Source: Mycobacteroides chelonae (lineage in GTDB: Bacteria > Actinomycetota > Actinomycetes > Mycobacteriales > Mycobacteriaceae). From it: a stretch of 64,000 nucleotides of DNA. The position numbers and the translations under genes are program-made. The notes below the pieces were generated by a model. That model was given only the letters and a program-made list of their open reading frames with translations. It ran no database searches and was not told the DNA's origin. The stretch lies in contig JACHLF010000007.1 in the NCBI GenBank assembly GCA_014204435.1, positions 118,237 through 182,236 on the forward strand, read 5' to 3'. Shown here one piece after another: positions 18,383 to 27,007 of this stretch. How positions within the stretch are numbered: the first letter of the stretch is position 1; every line of letters starts with the position of its first letter.

Positions 18383-19950
18383 CCGGCGGGAGCCGGTGAT
18401 TGTTCTTCGGCGGCTTCGGGACCCTGCGGCTCGGGTGCGGATTCGATCATCCGCCATGCGATGGTGGCGCAGGTCGCGGCGATCAGCACATGGATCCATA
18501 CGTACATGCCGTGGGAGCCATCGGGTTTGAAGATGACCATGATCCACGCGGAGAACCCGGCGATGGCGGCGATGGTGGTCCGTGACTGCAGCAGCGGCGC
18601 CGCGATGGCCAGCGGCCAGGTGTAGTACCAGGGCAATGCGGCCGGTGCCATGAGCACCACGACCACCATGGCCCACAGAATGCCGAACATCGCATCGCGG
18701 TCGTTGTGGCGGTGCCGCCACCAGATCACCGGCAAGCTGACGGCGATGACCATCACCCCGATGATGCGGGTGATCTCCAGAACCGCATCGAAGTTGACGG
18801 TGACGAAGAGACCGGCGAAGACGTTGATGATGTTGGCGACCGCGGTCGGCACCGTCAGCCAGTTGATGATCTTCACCGAACCGGCCAGTGCGGTCAGCCA
18901 TCCCAGACCCACTCCGACGATCCAGGACAGCATCGCGAAGACGGCGACGACGATCGCGACGGAGACCGCCGACGCCAAGGCGAAGGCGGCTATCGGGCGG
19001 CGCTGCGGCGAACCCTCCGCGGAGTTCTCGATGAATCGACGCATCCAGATCCAGACCAGAAACGGCAGCGCGAGACCCGCTGTGGCCTTGACGGCGACAG
19101 CCAAAGCCACCACCGAGATACCCCAGACATGGTGTCGCTCAAGGACGAGGGCGATGCCCGCCATCATGATCCCGACCATCAGCATCTCGTTGTGTACCCC
19201 GCCCATCAGGTGGATGATCACCAGCGGGTTGAGCACGCAGATCCACAATGCCTTGCTGGCGTTGGCGGAAAGGTGTTGAGCGACCTTGGGTGTGGCCCAC
19301 ACGAGCAGTGCCAGCCCGGGCAGCATGCACAGACGCAGCAGCATGGTTCCGGCCACCGCATCGTCGCCGACTATCTGGGTGACAAACCGTGCGATCAGGA
19401 TGAACAGTGGCCCATAGGGGGCCGTGGTGGTGGACCAGATCGGACTGACGTTCTCCAACAACGGATTCGGATTTTCGACAGGGCCCACCACATACGGGTC
19501 GAATCCGTCGCGCAGCAGCGCCCCCTGTGCCAGATAGGAGTACGCATCCCGGCTGAACACCGGAACGGAGGCCAGCAGCGGCAAAAGCCAGCACGGAATG
19601 ACAACCAGCAGTGACTCCTTGGTCACCCTGCTCGCGATCACATGTCGGCCCAGCCCAAGCCATGCCAGCAGCATCAGGACAACCCCGAGCCACATCAGGA
19701 TCGAGGAGACCACCAGTCCGTGCCCGAAACGCAACCAGGACAGCCCGAGGGATTCCAGCAGCGGATCGTGTTGGCGAGTGCTGCCCGCGCCCAATCCGCC
19801 GATCGCGATGAGAATCGCGCCGCCGAATCCGGTGATGGCGGCACGCCCCGCGGGGGACCGCAGGAAGGCGCCTGCCCATCCGCTCTCCGGTTCGGGCGCG
19901 GTGTGCTCGGGTTCTACCGGGGGCTCGACGGCCTTCGATGATGTGCTCAC
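18379..19950 (-). CDS. mptA: Alpha-(1->6) mannopyranosyltransferase MptA
   Basis: A 523-residue integral membrane GT-C enzyme with about 13 hydrophobic segments. After a proline-rich N-terminal tail, the first extracytoplasmic loop holds SRDAYSYLAQGALLRDGFDPY, containing the DxY acidic pair typical of MptA/MptB, which use decaprenyl-phosphomannose. MptA extends the distal part of the alpha-1,6-mannan core of LM and LAM. It corresponds to Rv2174. The polyprenyl synthase gene ends just before its start, so the two are probably co-transcribed. Confidence 0.9.
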   Translation of the reverse strand: MSTSSKAVEPPVEPEHTAPEPESGWAGAFLRSPAGRAAITGFGGAILIAIGGLGAGSTRQHDPLLESLGLSWLRFGHGLVVSSILMWLGVVLMLLAWLGLGRHVIASRVTKESLLVVIPCWLLPLLASVPVFSRDAYSYLAQGALLRDGFDPYVVGPVENPNPLLENVSPIWSTTTAPYGPLFILIARFVTQIVGDDAVAGTMLLRLCMLPGLALLVWATPKVAQHLSANASKALWICVLNPLVIIHLMGGVHNEMLMVGIMMAGIALVLERHHVWGISVVALAVAVKATAGLALPFLVWIWMRRFIENSAEGSPQRRPIAAFALASAVSVAIVVAVFAMLSWIVGVGLGWLTALAGSVKIINWLTVPTAVANIINVFAGLFVTVNFDAVLEITRIIGVMVIAVSLPVIWWRHRHNDRDAMFGILWAMVVVVLMAPAALPWYYTWPLAIAAPLLQSRTTIAAIAGFSAWIMVIFKPDGSHGMYVWIHVLIAATCATIAWRMIESAPEPQGPEAAEEQSPAPAG

Positions 19951-19954
19951 GTGA

Positions 19955-20998
19955 TCATGCGCTCCGGTTGGACACCAACCGGACCAGGTCGGTCAGTGCA
20001 GCGCGGGCGTCGTCGGCGATGTCGGCGCTGGCCAATTGGTCCAGGGCGCGCTGCGTGTGTTCCTCGATGCGGCATTCCACCGCGGTGAGGGCGCCCAAGT
20101 CGACTATGAGTGAACACATTTCGCCCACTTGCTGGTCGGTCAGGGGGGTGCCGATCCACGAGTGCAACAGATCCTCGGCGGCACTGTCATTGCGCCGCGC
20201 TAGCTGCAGCGCCTCGGCCAGCAACACGGTGCGCTTTCCCGAACGCAGATCGTCTCCCGCGGGTTTGCCGGTCACCTTCGGGTCCCCGAACACGCCGAGC
20301 ACATCATCGCGAAGCTGAAACGCGACGCCGATATCGAGCCCGATGTCGCCGAGAAGCTGTGAGATTTCCCGGTTCTCGGCGGCGACGGCGACACCCAGCT
20401 GCAGCGGGCGCTGCACCGTGTAGCCGGCGGTCTTGAAACGGATGACGCGCATGGCGGTTTCGACGGACTCATCACCGGAGGATTCGGACAGAATGTCCAG
20501 ATATTGGCCGCCCAGTACCTCGCTGCGCAGGATCGACCACACACCTCGAGCCCGCGCGTGCGCCTCTGCCGAGAGTCGTGCCCCCACGACCATGTCGTCG
20601 GCCCAGGTGAGTGCCAGGTCACCCAGCAGGATCGCCGCGGATATTCCGAACTGTTCGGGGGAGCCGGACCAGCTGTTCTCGCGGTGCAGGGCGGTGAACT
20701 CGACATGGATGGTGGGCTCGCCACGCCTCGTCGCAGAACTGTCGATCACGTCGTCGTGGATGAGCGCGCACGTGTGTAGCAGCTCCAACGCGGCACACAC
20801 TCGCAGGACTTCTGGGTTCCACGGATCGGGATCATCGGTGACCGCGCGCCAGCCCCAATACGCGAACGCAGGGCGCAGTCTCTTGCCGCCGCGCAGTACA
20901 AACCGGTCCAGGGCGGTGATCGCATGCTCATAGTTCTCTCCGATATGCGCGGTGTGTTCGCGGCATTCGGCCAGGAACTGGCTCAGCTGGTCGCTCAC
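19955..20998 (-). CDS. idsA2: Polyprenyl/geranylgeranyl diphosphate synthase
   Basis: From the GTG 20998 the enzyme has 347 residues. It has the first aspartate-rich motif DDVID at 82-86 (LIHDDVIDSSATRRG), GGKRLRPAF near 37, and the second motif QLRDDVLGVFGD, so it is an all-trans short/medium-chain isoprenyl synthase condensing IPP with an allylic diphosphate. It corresponds to Rv2173. The true start may be upstream: the frame stays open to a CTG at 21046, which has AAAGGA seven bases before it and adds SVNVAAANARHLTDAV, a normal-looking N-terminus. A TACTCT -10-like box lies further up at 21102-21107. Confidence 0.88.
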   Translation of the reverse strand: MSDQLSQFLAECREHTAHIGENYEHAITALDRFVLRGGKRLRPAFAYWGWRAVTDDPDPWNPEVLRVCAALELLHTCALIHDDVIDSSATRRGEPTIHVEFTALHRENSWSGSPEQFGISAAILLGDLALTWADDMVVGARLSAEAHARARGVWSILRSEVLGGQYLDILSESSGDESVETAMRVIRFKTAGYTVQRPLQLGVAVAAENREISQLLGDIGLDIGVAFQLRDDVLGVFGDPKVTGKPAGDDLRSGKRTVLLAEALQLARRNDSAAEDLLHSWIGTPLTDQQVGEMCSLIVDLGALTAVECRIEEHTQRALDQLASADIADDARAALTDLVRLVSNRSA

Positions 20999-21116
20999 CG
21001 CATCGGTCAGGTGCCGGGCGTTGGCAGCGGCTACGTTGACACTCAGCGGGGCGTCCTTTCGCGATACGGCAAATTGGTCCCGGATGCACGGGGAGTGAAC
21101 CTAGAGTAATCCCACC

Positions 21117-21122
21117 TATCCT
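21117..21122 (+). promoter_or_regulatory. Putative leaderless -10 box of the metF-like gene
   Basis: TATCCT ends six bases before the GTG at 21129. Confidence 0.45.
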
Positions 21123-21128
21123 GGACGG

Positions 21129-22109
21129 GTGACAACCAACCCGCTCGACCATGACGCACCGGTCGCCGAACTGCAGGATGCGGGGTCGATCGCCGATCGA
21201 CTGTCCGCGGTTCAGCCCGGCGAGGTCGCGTTCTCGGTCGAGTTCATGCCGCCCCGTGATGAGGCGGCCGAGGCTCGGTTGTGGCGGGCGGCAAGAGTTT
21301 TCGAGCGGTATCAGCCGGTCTTCGTCTCGGTGACCTACGGTGCAGGCGGTTCTACCCGCGATCGCACGGTGCGGGTGACCGGGGAGCTGGCCGAGAACAC
21401 CACATTGCTACCGGTCGCGCACCTGACCGCCGTCGGGCACACCGTCGACGAGCTGCGCGCGATGGTGGGTGCGTATGTGGACCGTGGCATCACCAATATC
21501 CTTGCCCTGCGCGGCGATCCGGCCGGGGATGTGAATGCGGAATGGATTCCTCACCCAGGTGGCCTCGCCTACGCCGAGGAACTGGTGCGGCTGGTTCGCG
21601 ACCTGGGCGATTTCCACGTCGGGGTGGCGTCCTTCCCGGAGGGCCACCCGCAGGCGATCGATGTGGACAGCGATACGGCCAACCTGGTCAACAAGCTCCG
21701 GGCCGGAGCCGAGTACTCCATTACCCAGATGTTCTTCGACGTCGACGACTATCTGCGACTGCGGGACCGGGTGGTCGCCGCCGACCCTGAGCAGGGCGCC
21801 AAGCCGATTGTGCCAGGACTCATGCCCATCACGTCGCTGCGTTCGGTGCGCCGGCAGGTCGAGCTCTCCTCGTCCATATTGCCGGCAGCGCTGGAGGGAC
21901 GGCTGCTCCGGGCGGCAGGAGACGGACCGGAGGAGAACCGGGACGAGGTTCGCAAGGTCGGCGTCGATGTCACCACCGCGATGGCATCCCGATTGCTTGC
22001 CGAGGGGGTTCCGTGTCTGCACTTCATGACGCTGAACTTCGCGCGGGCCACCTCCGAGGTGCTGGAGAACCTCGGGGTTCGGATTACGCCGGGAACTGGT
22101 CGGGGGTAA
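21129..22109 (+). CDS. Methylenetetrahydrofolate reductase-like protein (Rv2172c type)
   Basis: The 326-residue TIM-barrel protein has VEFMPPRDEAAE, VSVTYGAGGSTRDRT, HLTAVGHTVDELR, NILALRGDPAGD and GVASFPEGHPQ, the strand order of MetF. It has a longer N-terminus and lacks some flavin contacts of E. coli MetF. Mycobacterial relatives have been described as non-canonical 5,10-methylenetetrahydrofolate reductases; I rely on that from the literature. It would supply methyl groups for methionine synthesis. The end overlaps the convergent lppM stop by 26 bases. Confidence 0.82.
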   Translation: MTTNPLDHDAPVAELQDAGSIADRLSAVQPGEVAFSVEFMPPRDEAAEARLWRAARVFERYQPVFVSVTYGAGGSTRDRTVRVTGELAENTTLLPVAHLTAVGHTVDELRAMVGAYVDRGITNILALRGDPAGDVNAEWIPHPGGLAYAEELVRLVRDLGDFHVGVASFPEGHPQAIDVDSDTANLVNKLRAGAEYSITQMFFDVDDYLRLRDRVVAADPEQGAKPIVPGLMPITSLRSVRRQVELSSSILPAALEGRLLRAAGDGPEENRDEVRKVGVDVTTAMASRLLAEGVPCLHFMTLNFARATSEVLENLGVRITPGTGRG

Positions 22110-22764
22110 AGCGCGGGGACTGGTCACGGTCTAGCCAGGCCAGCGAGGCGACCAGGGCGCCGACCAGCAATGCGGCGATCGCCACAAATATCGTGGCGCC
22201 GTTGAACGAGCGAGTGCTGGGGTCGGTGTAGCGCGCGGTCGCGGTGAAGGTGCTGACCACGCCGGGATTGAGTTTCCATTGCACGGAGTCGGAGCCGAGC
22301 GTCTCCCCGTTGGTCGATTCGATATCGCCGGGGAAGGACACGGCCAGCGATACGTCGGCGTCCGAGCTGGTTTCCAGTGCGGTGAGATCTGCGCGACCCT
22401 CCAGCACGACCATCTCTCCGTTGCGGCGCAGGGTCAGGTCGAACCCGGCGGCGTTTTTGTTCATACCGGCCAGCTGAGGGACCTCGGAGAAGGTCAGGTC
22501 GTTGAAGATGGCACGCGATCCCACCATGCCGTTCTCCTCGTACTCGCTCACCTGAACTTTCTGCGCGAAGGACATGTTGCGATCGAGCGTGGGGCCCTTG
22601 TCGTCCTTGCCCTGTGGATTGGCTACGGCGATCAGCTGGCCGGAGACGTGATCGTCGGTGGTGACCGTCATCGAGGCCTTGACGCGCACACATCCCGCCA
22701 GCAGCGGCAGCGTTGTCAACAACAGCACGGCAGCGATTCGGGCCACGCGCCCTGGGCTAGTCAT
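22084..22764 (-). CDS. lppM: Lipoprotein LppM
   Basis: A 226-residue protein with a type II signal peptide ending in the lipobox LAGC at residues 22-25 and one C-terminal transmembrane helix (TIFVAIAALLVGALVASLAWL, about 192-212). The long exported middle (VRVKASMTVTTDDHVSGQLIAV and following) matches LppM, which in M. tuberculosis takes part in phagosome blocking and may bind PIM lipids. Its ATG overlaps the stop of the GNAT gene upstream by four bases, so the two are translated together. Confidence 0.85.
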   Translation of the reverse strand: MTSPGRVARIAAVLLLTTLPLLAGCVRVKASMTVTTDDHVSGQLIAVANPQGKDDKGPTLDRNMSFAQKVQVSEYEENGMVGSRAIFNDLTFSEVPQLAGMNKNAAGFDLTLRRNGEMVVLEGRADLTALETSSDADVSLAVSFPGDIESTNGETLGSDSVQWKLNPGVVSTFTATARYTDPSTRSFNGATIFVAIAALLVGALVASLAWLDRDQSPRFTPDQFPA

Positions 22765-23423
22765 CGCGGCTCATCGTGCCAGACGGCGGTCGCGCCGGCC
22801 TGTCGATATCCGGGCTCTAGGGGCAAAGGCCGGCCCAGGACGGCAAATCGCCTTGGATCTCCCGCGAACTGATGCTGCCGGATGACGTCGGTGAATCCGA
22901 GGCGGCGGTATAGCCGCCAGGCCCGATTGGATTCGCCGGTGATTTCGGGGGTAGACAGCAAGACATGCGATTCGGGGCGGCCGCCGAGCAGTCGCCGCGC
23001 CAGCGCCTCTCCGAAGCCGTGTCCCTGCAGCCCGGGGTCGACGTGGAGCTCTGTCAGCTCGAAGTACTGATCGAGTAGGGCGCCGATGTGATCGCGTGGC
23101 ATCCCCGACTTGCGTAGGCCCTGGCTGACCTGTTGGTGCCACCACTGGTCTGCGGCCCCGCGGTAGCCGTAGGCGATCCCGACGATGCGGGCCCGGTCCA
23201 TCAGATCGTGGTCGGCGACGTAATCCGCCCCGGATGAGTCGGAGGGGGCCTCGAAGACAGCGGCCGCCTGCCAGCCGCGTCGACGGCTGTGTTCCAGCCA
23301 CATGGGAGCGCGCTGATCCTCGGTGCCGTGCGGGTAGCCCATAGCGATCACGTAGACACGAAGCGCTTCGCTGAGCCGGCGCTGCATATCGCGTTGCGAC
23401 AGGTCGGCCAGGAATGTCGTCAA
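22761..23423 (-). CDS. GNAT family N-acetyltransferase (Rv2170-like)
   Basis: The 220-residue protein has the GNAT core: ADYVADHDLMDRARIVGIAYGYRG, then LTELHVDPGLQGHGFGEALARRLL, whose Q-x-x-G-x-G loop binds acetyl-CoA, and ESNRAWRLYRRLGFTDV. Rv2170 has been reported to acetylate isocitrate dehydrogenase and isoniazid; whether this one does is not shown here. The ATG at 23423 follows AAAAGGACG. It is transcribed with lppM and points away from the DUF3040 gene. Confidence 0.82.
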   Translation of the reverse strand: MTTFLADLSQRDMQRRLSEALRVYVIAMGYPHGTEDQRAPMWLEHSRRRGWQAAAVFEAPSDSSGADYVADHDLMDRARIVGIAYGYRGAADQWWHQQVSQGLRKSGMPRDHIGALLDQYFELTELHVDPGLQGHGFGEALARRLLGGRPESHVLLSTPEITGESNRAWRLYRRLGFTDVIRQHQFAGDPRRFAVLGRPLPLEPGYRQAGATAVWHDEPR

Positions 23424-23701
23424 CGTGCGTCCTTTTGGTTTCCGGTTGAGCCTTGGTGTGTACTGCCCGGGTTTATCACGCTCGGCTGATTCCCGGGTGC
23501 GGTCGTGGCTTTCGCCGGGTCAATCGGCGCGCCGTAGTGTGGCGTTGCCCGGCGGGAGCTGCTGGGAGATTGATGGGTGAACCGGGTGGTATAGCGGGTA
23601 TTCACCTCGTATTATGAACGTGAGGGCGTTGTCACCGCGGCACCCTTGATAAAACGACACCACATACTCAACCGGTTGCGATGCGCCAGAGGGAGGGACC
23701 G

Positions 23702-24109
23702 ATGCCACTCTCCGAGCACGAGCAGCGCATGCTCGACCAGATTGAGAGCGCGCTGTACGCGGAGGATCCCAAGTTTGCGTCGAGCGTGCGCGGAGGACGC
23801 CTGGGAGCGACCTCCGGCCGTCGTCGTCTGCAAGGCGCGGCGCTGTTTTGCATCGGGTTGGCCATGTTGGTGATCGGTGTGGCGGTTCCCGCCACCCAGA
23901 TCGGAAACTTTCCAGTCCTGAGCGTCATCGGATTTGTCGTGATGTTCGGCGCCGCGGTTTTCGCGATCATCGGAAGCCGACGCTCGGAGCAGGACGTCAC
24001 CGGGCCGGGGGGATCGAGTGGGGCCAGCGGTCGTACTCGTCGGCCCCGTGCCGCTGGTTCGTTCGCACAGCGCATGGAAGAGCGTTTCCGCCGCCGCTTC
24101 GACAACTGA
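23702..24109 (+). CDS. DUF3040 two-helix membrane protein (Rv2169c-like)
   Basis: Starting at ATG 23702 (AGGGAGGGACCG before it), the 135-residue protein opens MPLSEHEQRMLDQIESALYAEDPKFASSV, the hallmark of DUF3040. Two transmembrane helices (about 47-65 and 72-92) form a hairpin, followed by a basic, disordered tail. Function unknown; the family is kept in Actinobacteria beside mraZ. It is followed by a strong terminator, so it is separate from the dcw operon. Confidence 0.85.
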   Translation: MPLSEHEQRMLDQIESALYAEDPKFASSVRGGRLGATSGRRRLQGAALFCIGLAMLVIGVAVPATQIGNFPVLSVIGFVVMFGAAVFAIIGSRRSEQDVTGPGGSSGASGRTRRPRAAGSFAQRMEERFRRRFDN

Positions 24110-24137
24110 CAAACATCCGCTAAACCGGTCAACGATC

Positions 24138-24166
24138 ACAGACTCGCGCACTACGCGCGGGTCTGT
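24138..24166 (+). terminator. Hairpin terminator after the DUF3040 gene
   Basis: ACAGACTCGCGC and GCGCGGGTCTGT pair as a 12-bp stem (one G-U) around a five-base loop, 29 bases after the stop. There is no T-run, which is common in mycobacterial terminators. The rest of the 360-base gap to mraZ holds the mraZ promoter region and operator; no gene is seen in it. Confidence 0.6.
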
Positions 24167-24392
24167 CGCTTGGTGAGTTGCTGTCTGAGCCGCTGGGCAC
24201 TACCGGCCCGGGCCACCGGGTGATCGCTCGCAAGCCCGGTCGCCCCGGCAGGCCAAATCGTTATCAACTCGTCGAGATACCGGTGCCCCACTCGCCCCCA
24301 CAGGGTTTACCTGGGAAAACAGCATCCTGATGACCTCCACTGTCCCTCGCGTGGGTGCATGGTGGGAAGACACGCGGCAAATCAGATTCAAA

Positions 24393-24418
24393 GTGGGGGA
24401 ATGTGGGGTAAAGTGGCG
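24393..24418 (+). promoter_or_regulatory. MraZ operator (three GTGGGG-type repeats)
   Basis: GTGGGG, GTGGGG and GTGGCG start at 24393, 24403 and 24413, an exact 10-bp period, so all three face the same side of the helix. MraZ is known to bind such repeats as a ring and repress the dcw operon. The box is 52 bases before the mraZ start, so autoregulation is likely. Confidence 0.8.
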
Positions 24419-24469
24419 CATATCGGAGGGAAGGGTAGCTCCGAAGGGCTTGGACAGGGAGGTGTCGGG

Positions 24470-24901
24470 ATGTTTCTCGGTACCTACACGCCCAGGCTCG
24501 ACGACAAGGGGCGGCTGACGCTGCCCGCCAAGTTCCGGGACGCACTAGCGGGAGGGTTGATGGTCACCAAAAGTCAGGACCACAGCCTCGCCGTGTACCC
24601 ACGGGCCGAGTTCGAGCAGTTGGCGCGCAAGGCCGCCGCGGCTTCCCGGAGCAACCCCGAGGCCCGCGCCTTCCTGCGCAACCTGGCGGCAGCCACCGAT
24701 GAACAGCATCCAGACGCGCAGGGCCGTATCACCCTGTCTGCCGACCACCGGCGGTACGCGGACTTGTCTAAGGATTGTGTGGTCATCGGATCCGTCGACT
24801 ACCTGGAGATTTGGGATGCTGCGAAGTGGCAGCAATACCTGGAGGAACACGAAGAGAACTTCTCGACGGCCAGCGATGAATCCCTCAATGGCATCTTCTG
24901 A
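24470..24901 (+). CDS. mraZ: Transcriptional regulator MraZ
   Basis: From ATG 24470 the protein is 143 residues, the usual mycobacterial length. Two AbrB-like half domains are visible: [23 protein letters not shown] at the start and [24 protein letters not shown] in the second half, each with the family's D-x-K/Q-GR motif. MraZ binds the GTGG repeats upstream and controls the division cluster. The open frame extends upstream through the operator, so that part is not coding. The rsmH start lies inside its last codons. Confidence 0.95.
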   Translation: MFLGTYTPRLDDKGRLTLPAKFRDALAGGLMVTKSQDHSLAVYPRAEFEQLARKAAAASRSNPEARAFLRNLAAATDEQHPDAQGRITLSADHRRYADLSKDCVVIGSVDYLEIWDAAKWQQYLEEHEENFSTASDESLNGIF

Positions 24902-26054
24902 GCGGGCCCGCGAAGCGCGGCCTCTGTCCGATACGGCCCTGGCGTACTTCCCCGACGCCAGGTTCGCACCATCGGGCAGGGACCAGGCTTCGCGGGTCTA
25001 TTGCACCTACCAGCGCTCTCGCCCCCGGAGGGGTATCGCCGTGTCTGACAATGATTTTCCGGCTGATTCTCGTGCCGAGTTCGGTCACGTTCCGGTCATG
25101 CTCGATCGCTGCTCCGAGCTGCTGGCCCCGGCGCTCACCGCCAGGTCGGCCGACGGTGCCGGCGCGTTTCTGATCGATGCCACCCTGGGCGCCGGCGGGC
25201 ACACCGAGCATTTCCTGGCCACGCTGCCGGAGCTCACCGTCATTGGTCTGGATCGTGACACCAACGCCCTGGACATCGCCCGGAAGCGGCTGGCGCCGTT
25301 CGGAACACGATTCATCGGAGTGCACACCCGCTACGACGGGCTCGCCGACGCGCTCGAGGGGCTGGGCTACCCGGCAACGTCCGCGGTCGACGCGGTGCTC
25401 TTCGACCTGGGTGTGTCCTCCATGCAGCTCGATCAGGCCGAACGCGGATTTGCATATTCGATCGATGCCCCGCTGGACATGCGGATGAACGCCCAGGATG
25501 AGTTGACCGCCGCCGATATCCTGAACACCTATTCGGCTGCGGAGCTGTCCAGATTGCTGAGCAGATTCGGTGAGGAGCGCTTCGCCCGCCGCATCGCCGA
25601 CGAGATCGTTCGGCGTCGCGCTACTGAAACCTTTGCACGCAGTGGACAGTTGGTTGAGTTGCTCTATGCGACCATCCCCGCGGCGACTCGCCGTACCGGC
25701 GGTCACCCGGCGAAACGGACCTTTCAAGCTCTCCGGATCGCGGTCAACGCCGAGTTGGACTCCCTTGCAGCGGCGATACCTGCCGCGATGGCCGCGCTGC
25801 GTCCGGGTGGCCGTGTCGCGGTGATGGCCTACCAGTCACTCGAAGACAAGATCGTCAAGGCGCAGTTCACCGCCGCTACCGCATCCCGGTCGCCGATCGA
25901 TCTGCCGGTCGAACTACCCGGTGATGCACCGGAATTCACCCTGATCACTCGCGGGGCGGAACGGGCGAACGACGTGGAAATAGAAGTCAATCCACGTAGT
26001 GCACCAGTGCGGTTACGGGCAGTCGAACGAGTTGCGGATAGGAGGCGGGCATGA
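24888..26054 (+). CDS. rsmH: 16S rRNA (cytosine-1402-N4)-methyltransferase RsmH
   Basis: I use ATG 24888, which overlaps mraZ by 14 bases and yields 388 residues. The N-terminal extension ([13 protein letters not shown]) is a mycobacterial feature also present in Rv2165c. The core starts at [11 protein letters not shown], followed by [14 protein letters not shown] (SAM motif I), [23 protein letters not shown], and [14 protein letters not shown]. The enzyme methylates C1402 in the ribosomal P site. A GTG at 25041 would give the short, E. coli-like form. Confidence 0.92.
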   Translation: MASSERAREARPLSDTALAYFPDARFAPSGRDQASRVYCTYQRSRPRRGIAVSDNDFPADSRAEFGHVPVMLDRCSELLAPALTARSADGAGAFLIDATLGAGGHTEHFLATLPELTVIGLDRDTNALDIARKRLAPFGTRFIGVHTRYDGLADALEGLGYPATSAVDAVLFDLGVSSMQLDQAERGFAYSIDAPLDMRMNAQDELTAADILNTYSAAELSRLLSRFGEERFARRIADEIVRRRATETFARSGQLVELLYATIPAATRRTGGHPAKRTFQALRIAVNAELDSLAAAIPAAMAALRPGGRVAVMAYQSLEDKIVKAQFTAATASRSPIDLPVELPGDAPEFTLITRGAERANDVEIEVNPRSAPVRLRAVERVADRRRA

Positions 26055-27007
26055 TCGGGGTGCGCAAGAAAGCAGGAGAGGCGCCCAAGAAATCCAAGCC
26101 CGTCAAACGCCGCGGTGCCACGCCGAAGGCAGCCGGGTCCGGCCCCTCGCCGCGTCCGCGTCGCTCGGCTCCCCAGAGCATGCCCATCCCGGTGCAGCGC
26201 AAGGCACCCGAGAAGATTCGTCCCGCCACCAGTACTCAACAGGCCAAGGCCCGCGCGAAGGCGCATAAGGCCAAGGCGCCCAAGGTAATCCGGATGCCGT
26301 TGCGCGAGCGAATTCTCACTCGCCTGTCCGAGGTGGATCTGCGGCCTCATGCCTGGATCGCCAGGGTTCCGTTCGTCGTCCTGGTCATCGGTGCCCTTGG
26401 TGTCGGTCTGGCCATCACCTTGTGGTTGTCGACCGACGCTGCGGAGCGTTCCTACCAGCTGGGCGCCCAGCGGCGCACCAACGAGGAACTGCTGCAACGC
26501 AAGGAAGCCCTTGAGCGCGATGTGCTGCGCGCGGAATCGGCGCCGGCATTGGCAGATTCGGCACGCGACCTCGGCATGATTCCGTCCCGTGACATCGCGC
26601 ATCTGGTGCGCGACCCACAGGGCAACTGGCTGCTGGTGGGCGCACCGAAGCCCGCTGAGGGCGTTGCGCCGGCACCACTGAACTCGGCGATCCCCGACGA
26701 CGCCGACGCCGTTCCCAAGGCGGGCAACTCGGTTGAAGTACCGGTGCAGCTGCCCCCGGTGCCGCCTCCGGTGGCCGTGGTGCCGCATATGGCCCCGCCT
26801 GCCGCGGTTCCGCCGGCGCCCGTGGCGGACCCCCCCGTCGGACAACAACCTGTACAGCAGTTCGCTCCGGCGCCCGCACCGGATCCCGCTATCGCGGTAC
26901 TGCCCCCCGTGGCCGACGCGCCGCAAGCATCAAATATCGCGAATTCTCCAGTAACCGGGGAACAATTCAGTGCCGTGGCAACAACGATTCCCCTCCCGAC
27001 GGCGTGA
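26051..27007 (+). CDS. ftsL: FtsL-like division protein (Rv2164c type)
   Basis: A bitopic 318-residue protein whose ATG overlaps the rsmH stop. A basic cytoplasmic tail (Lys/Arg/Pro-rich, residues 1-95) precedes one transmembrane helix ([21 protein letters not shown], about 100-120), then a coiled-coil stretch ([19 protein letters not shown]) and a long Pro/Ala/Val-rich tail. Position between rsmH and pbpB and the topology match FtsL; the proline-rich extension is typical of mycobacteria. FtsL joins FtsQ and FtsB to activate FtsW and the FtsI-type transpeptidase. Confidence 0.85.
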   Translation: MIGVRKKAGEAPKKSKPVKRRGATPKAAGSGPSPRPRRSAPQSMPIPVQRKAPEKIRPATSTQQAKARAKAHKAKAPKVIRMPLRERILTRLSEVDLRPHAWIARVPFVVLVIGALGVGLAITLWLSTDAAERSYQLGAQRRTNEELLQRKEALERDVLRAESAPALADSARDLGMIPSRDIAHLVRDPQGNWLLVGAPKPAEGVAPAPLNSAIPDDADAVPKAGNSVEVPVQLPPVPPPVAVVPHMAPPAAVPPAPVADPPVGQQPVQQFAPAPAPDPAIAVLPPVADAPQASNIANSPVTGEQFSAVATTIPLPTA

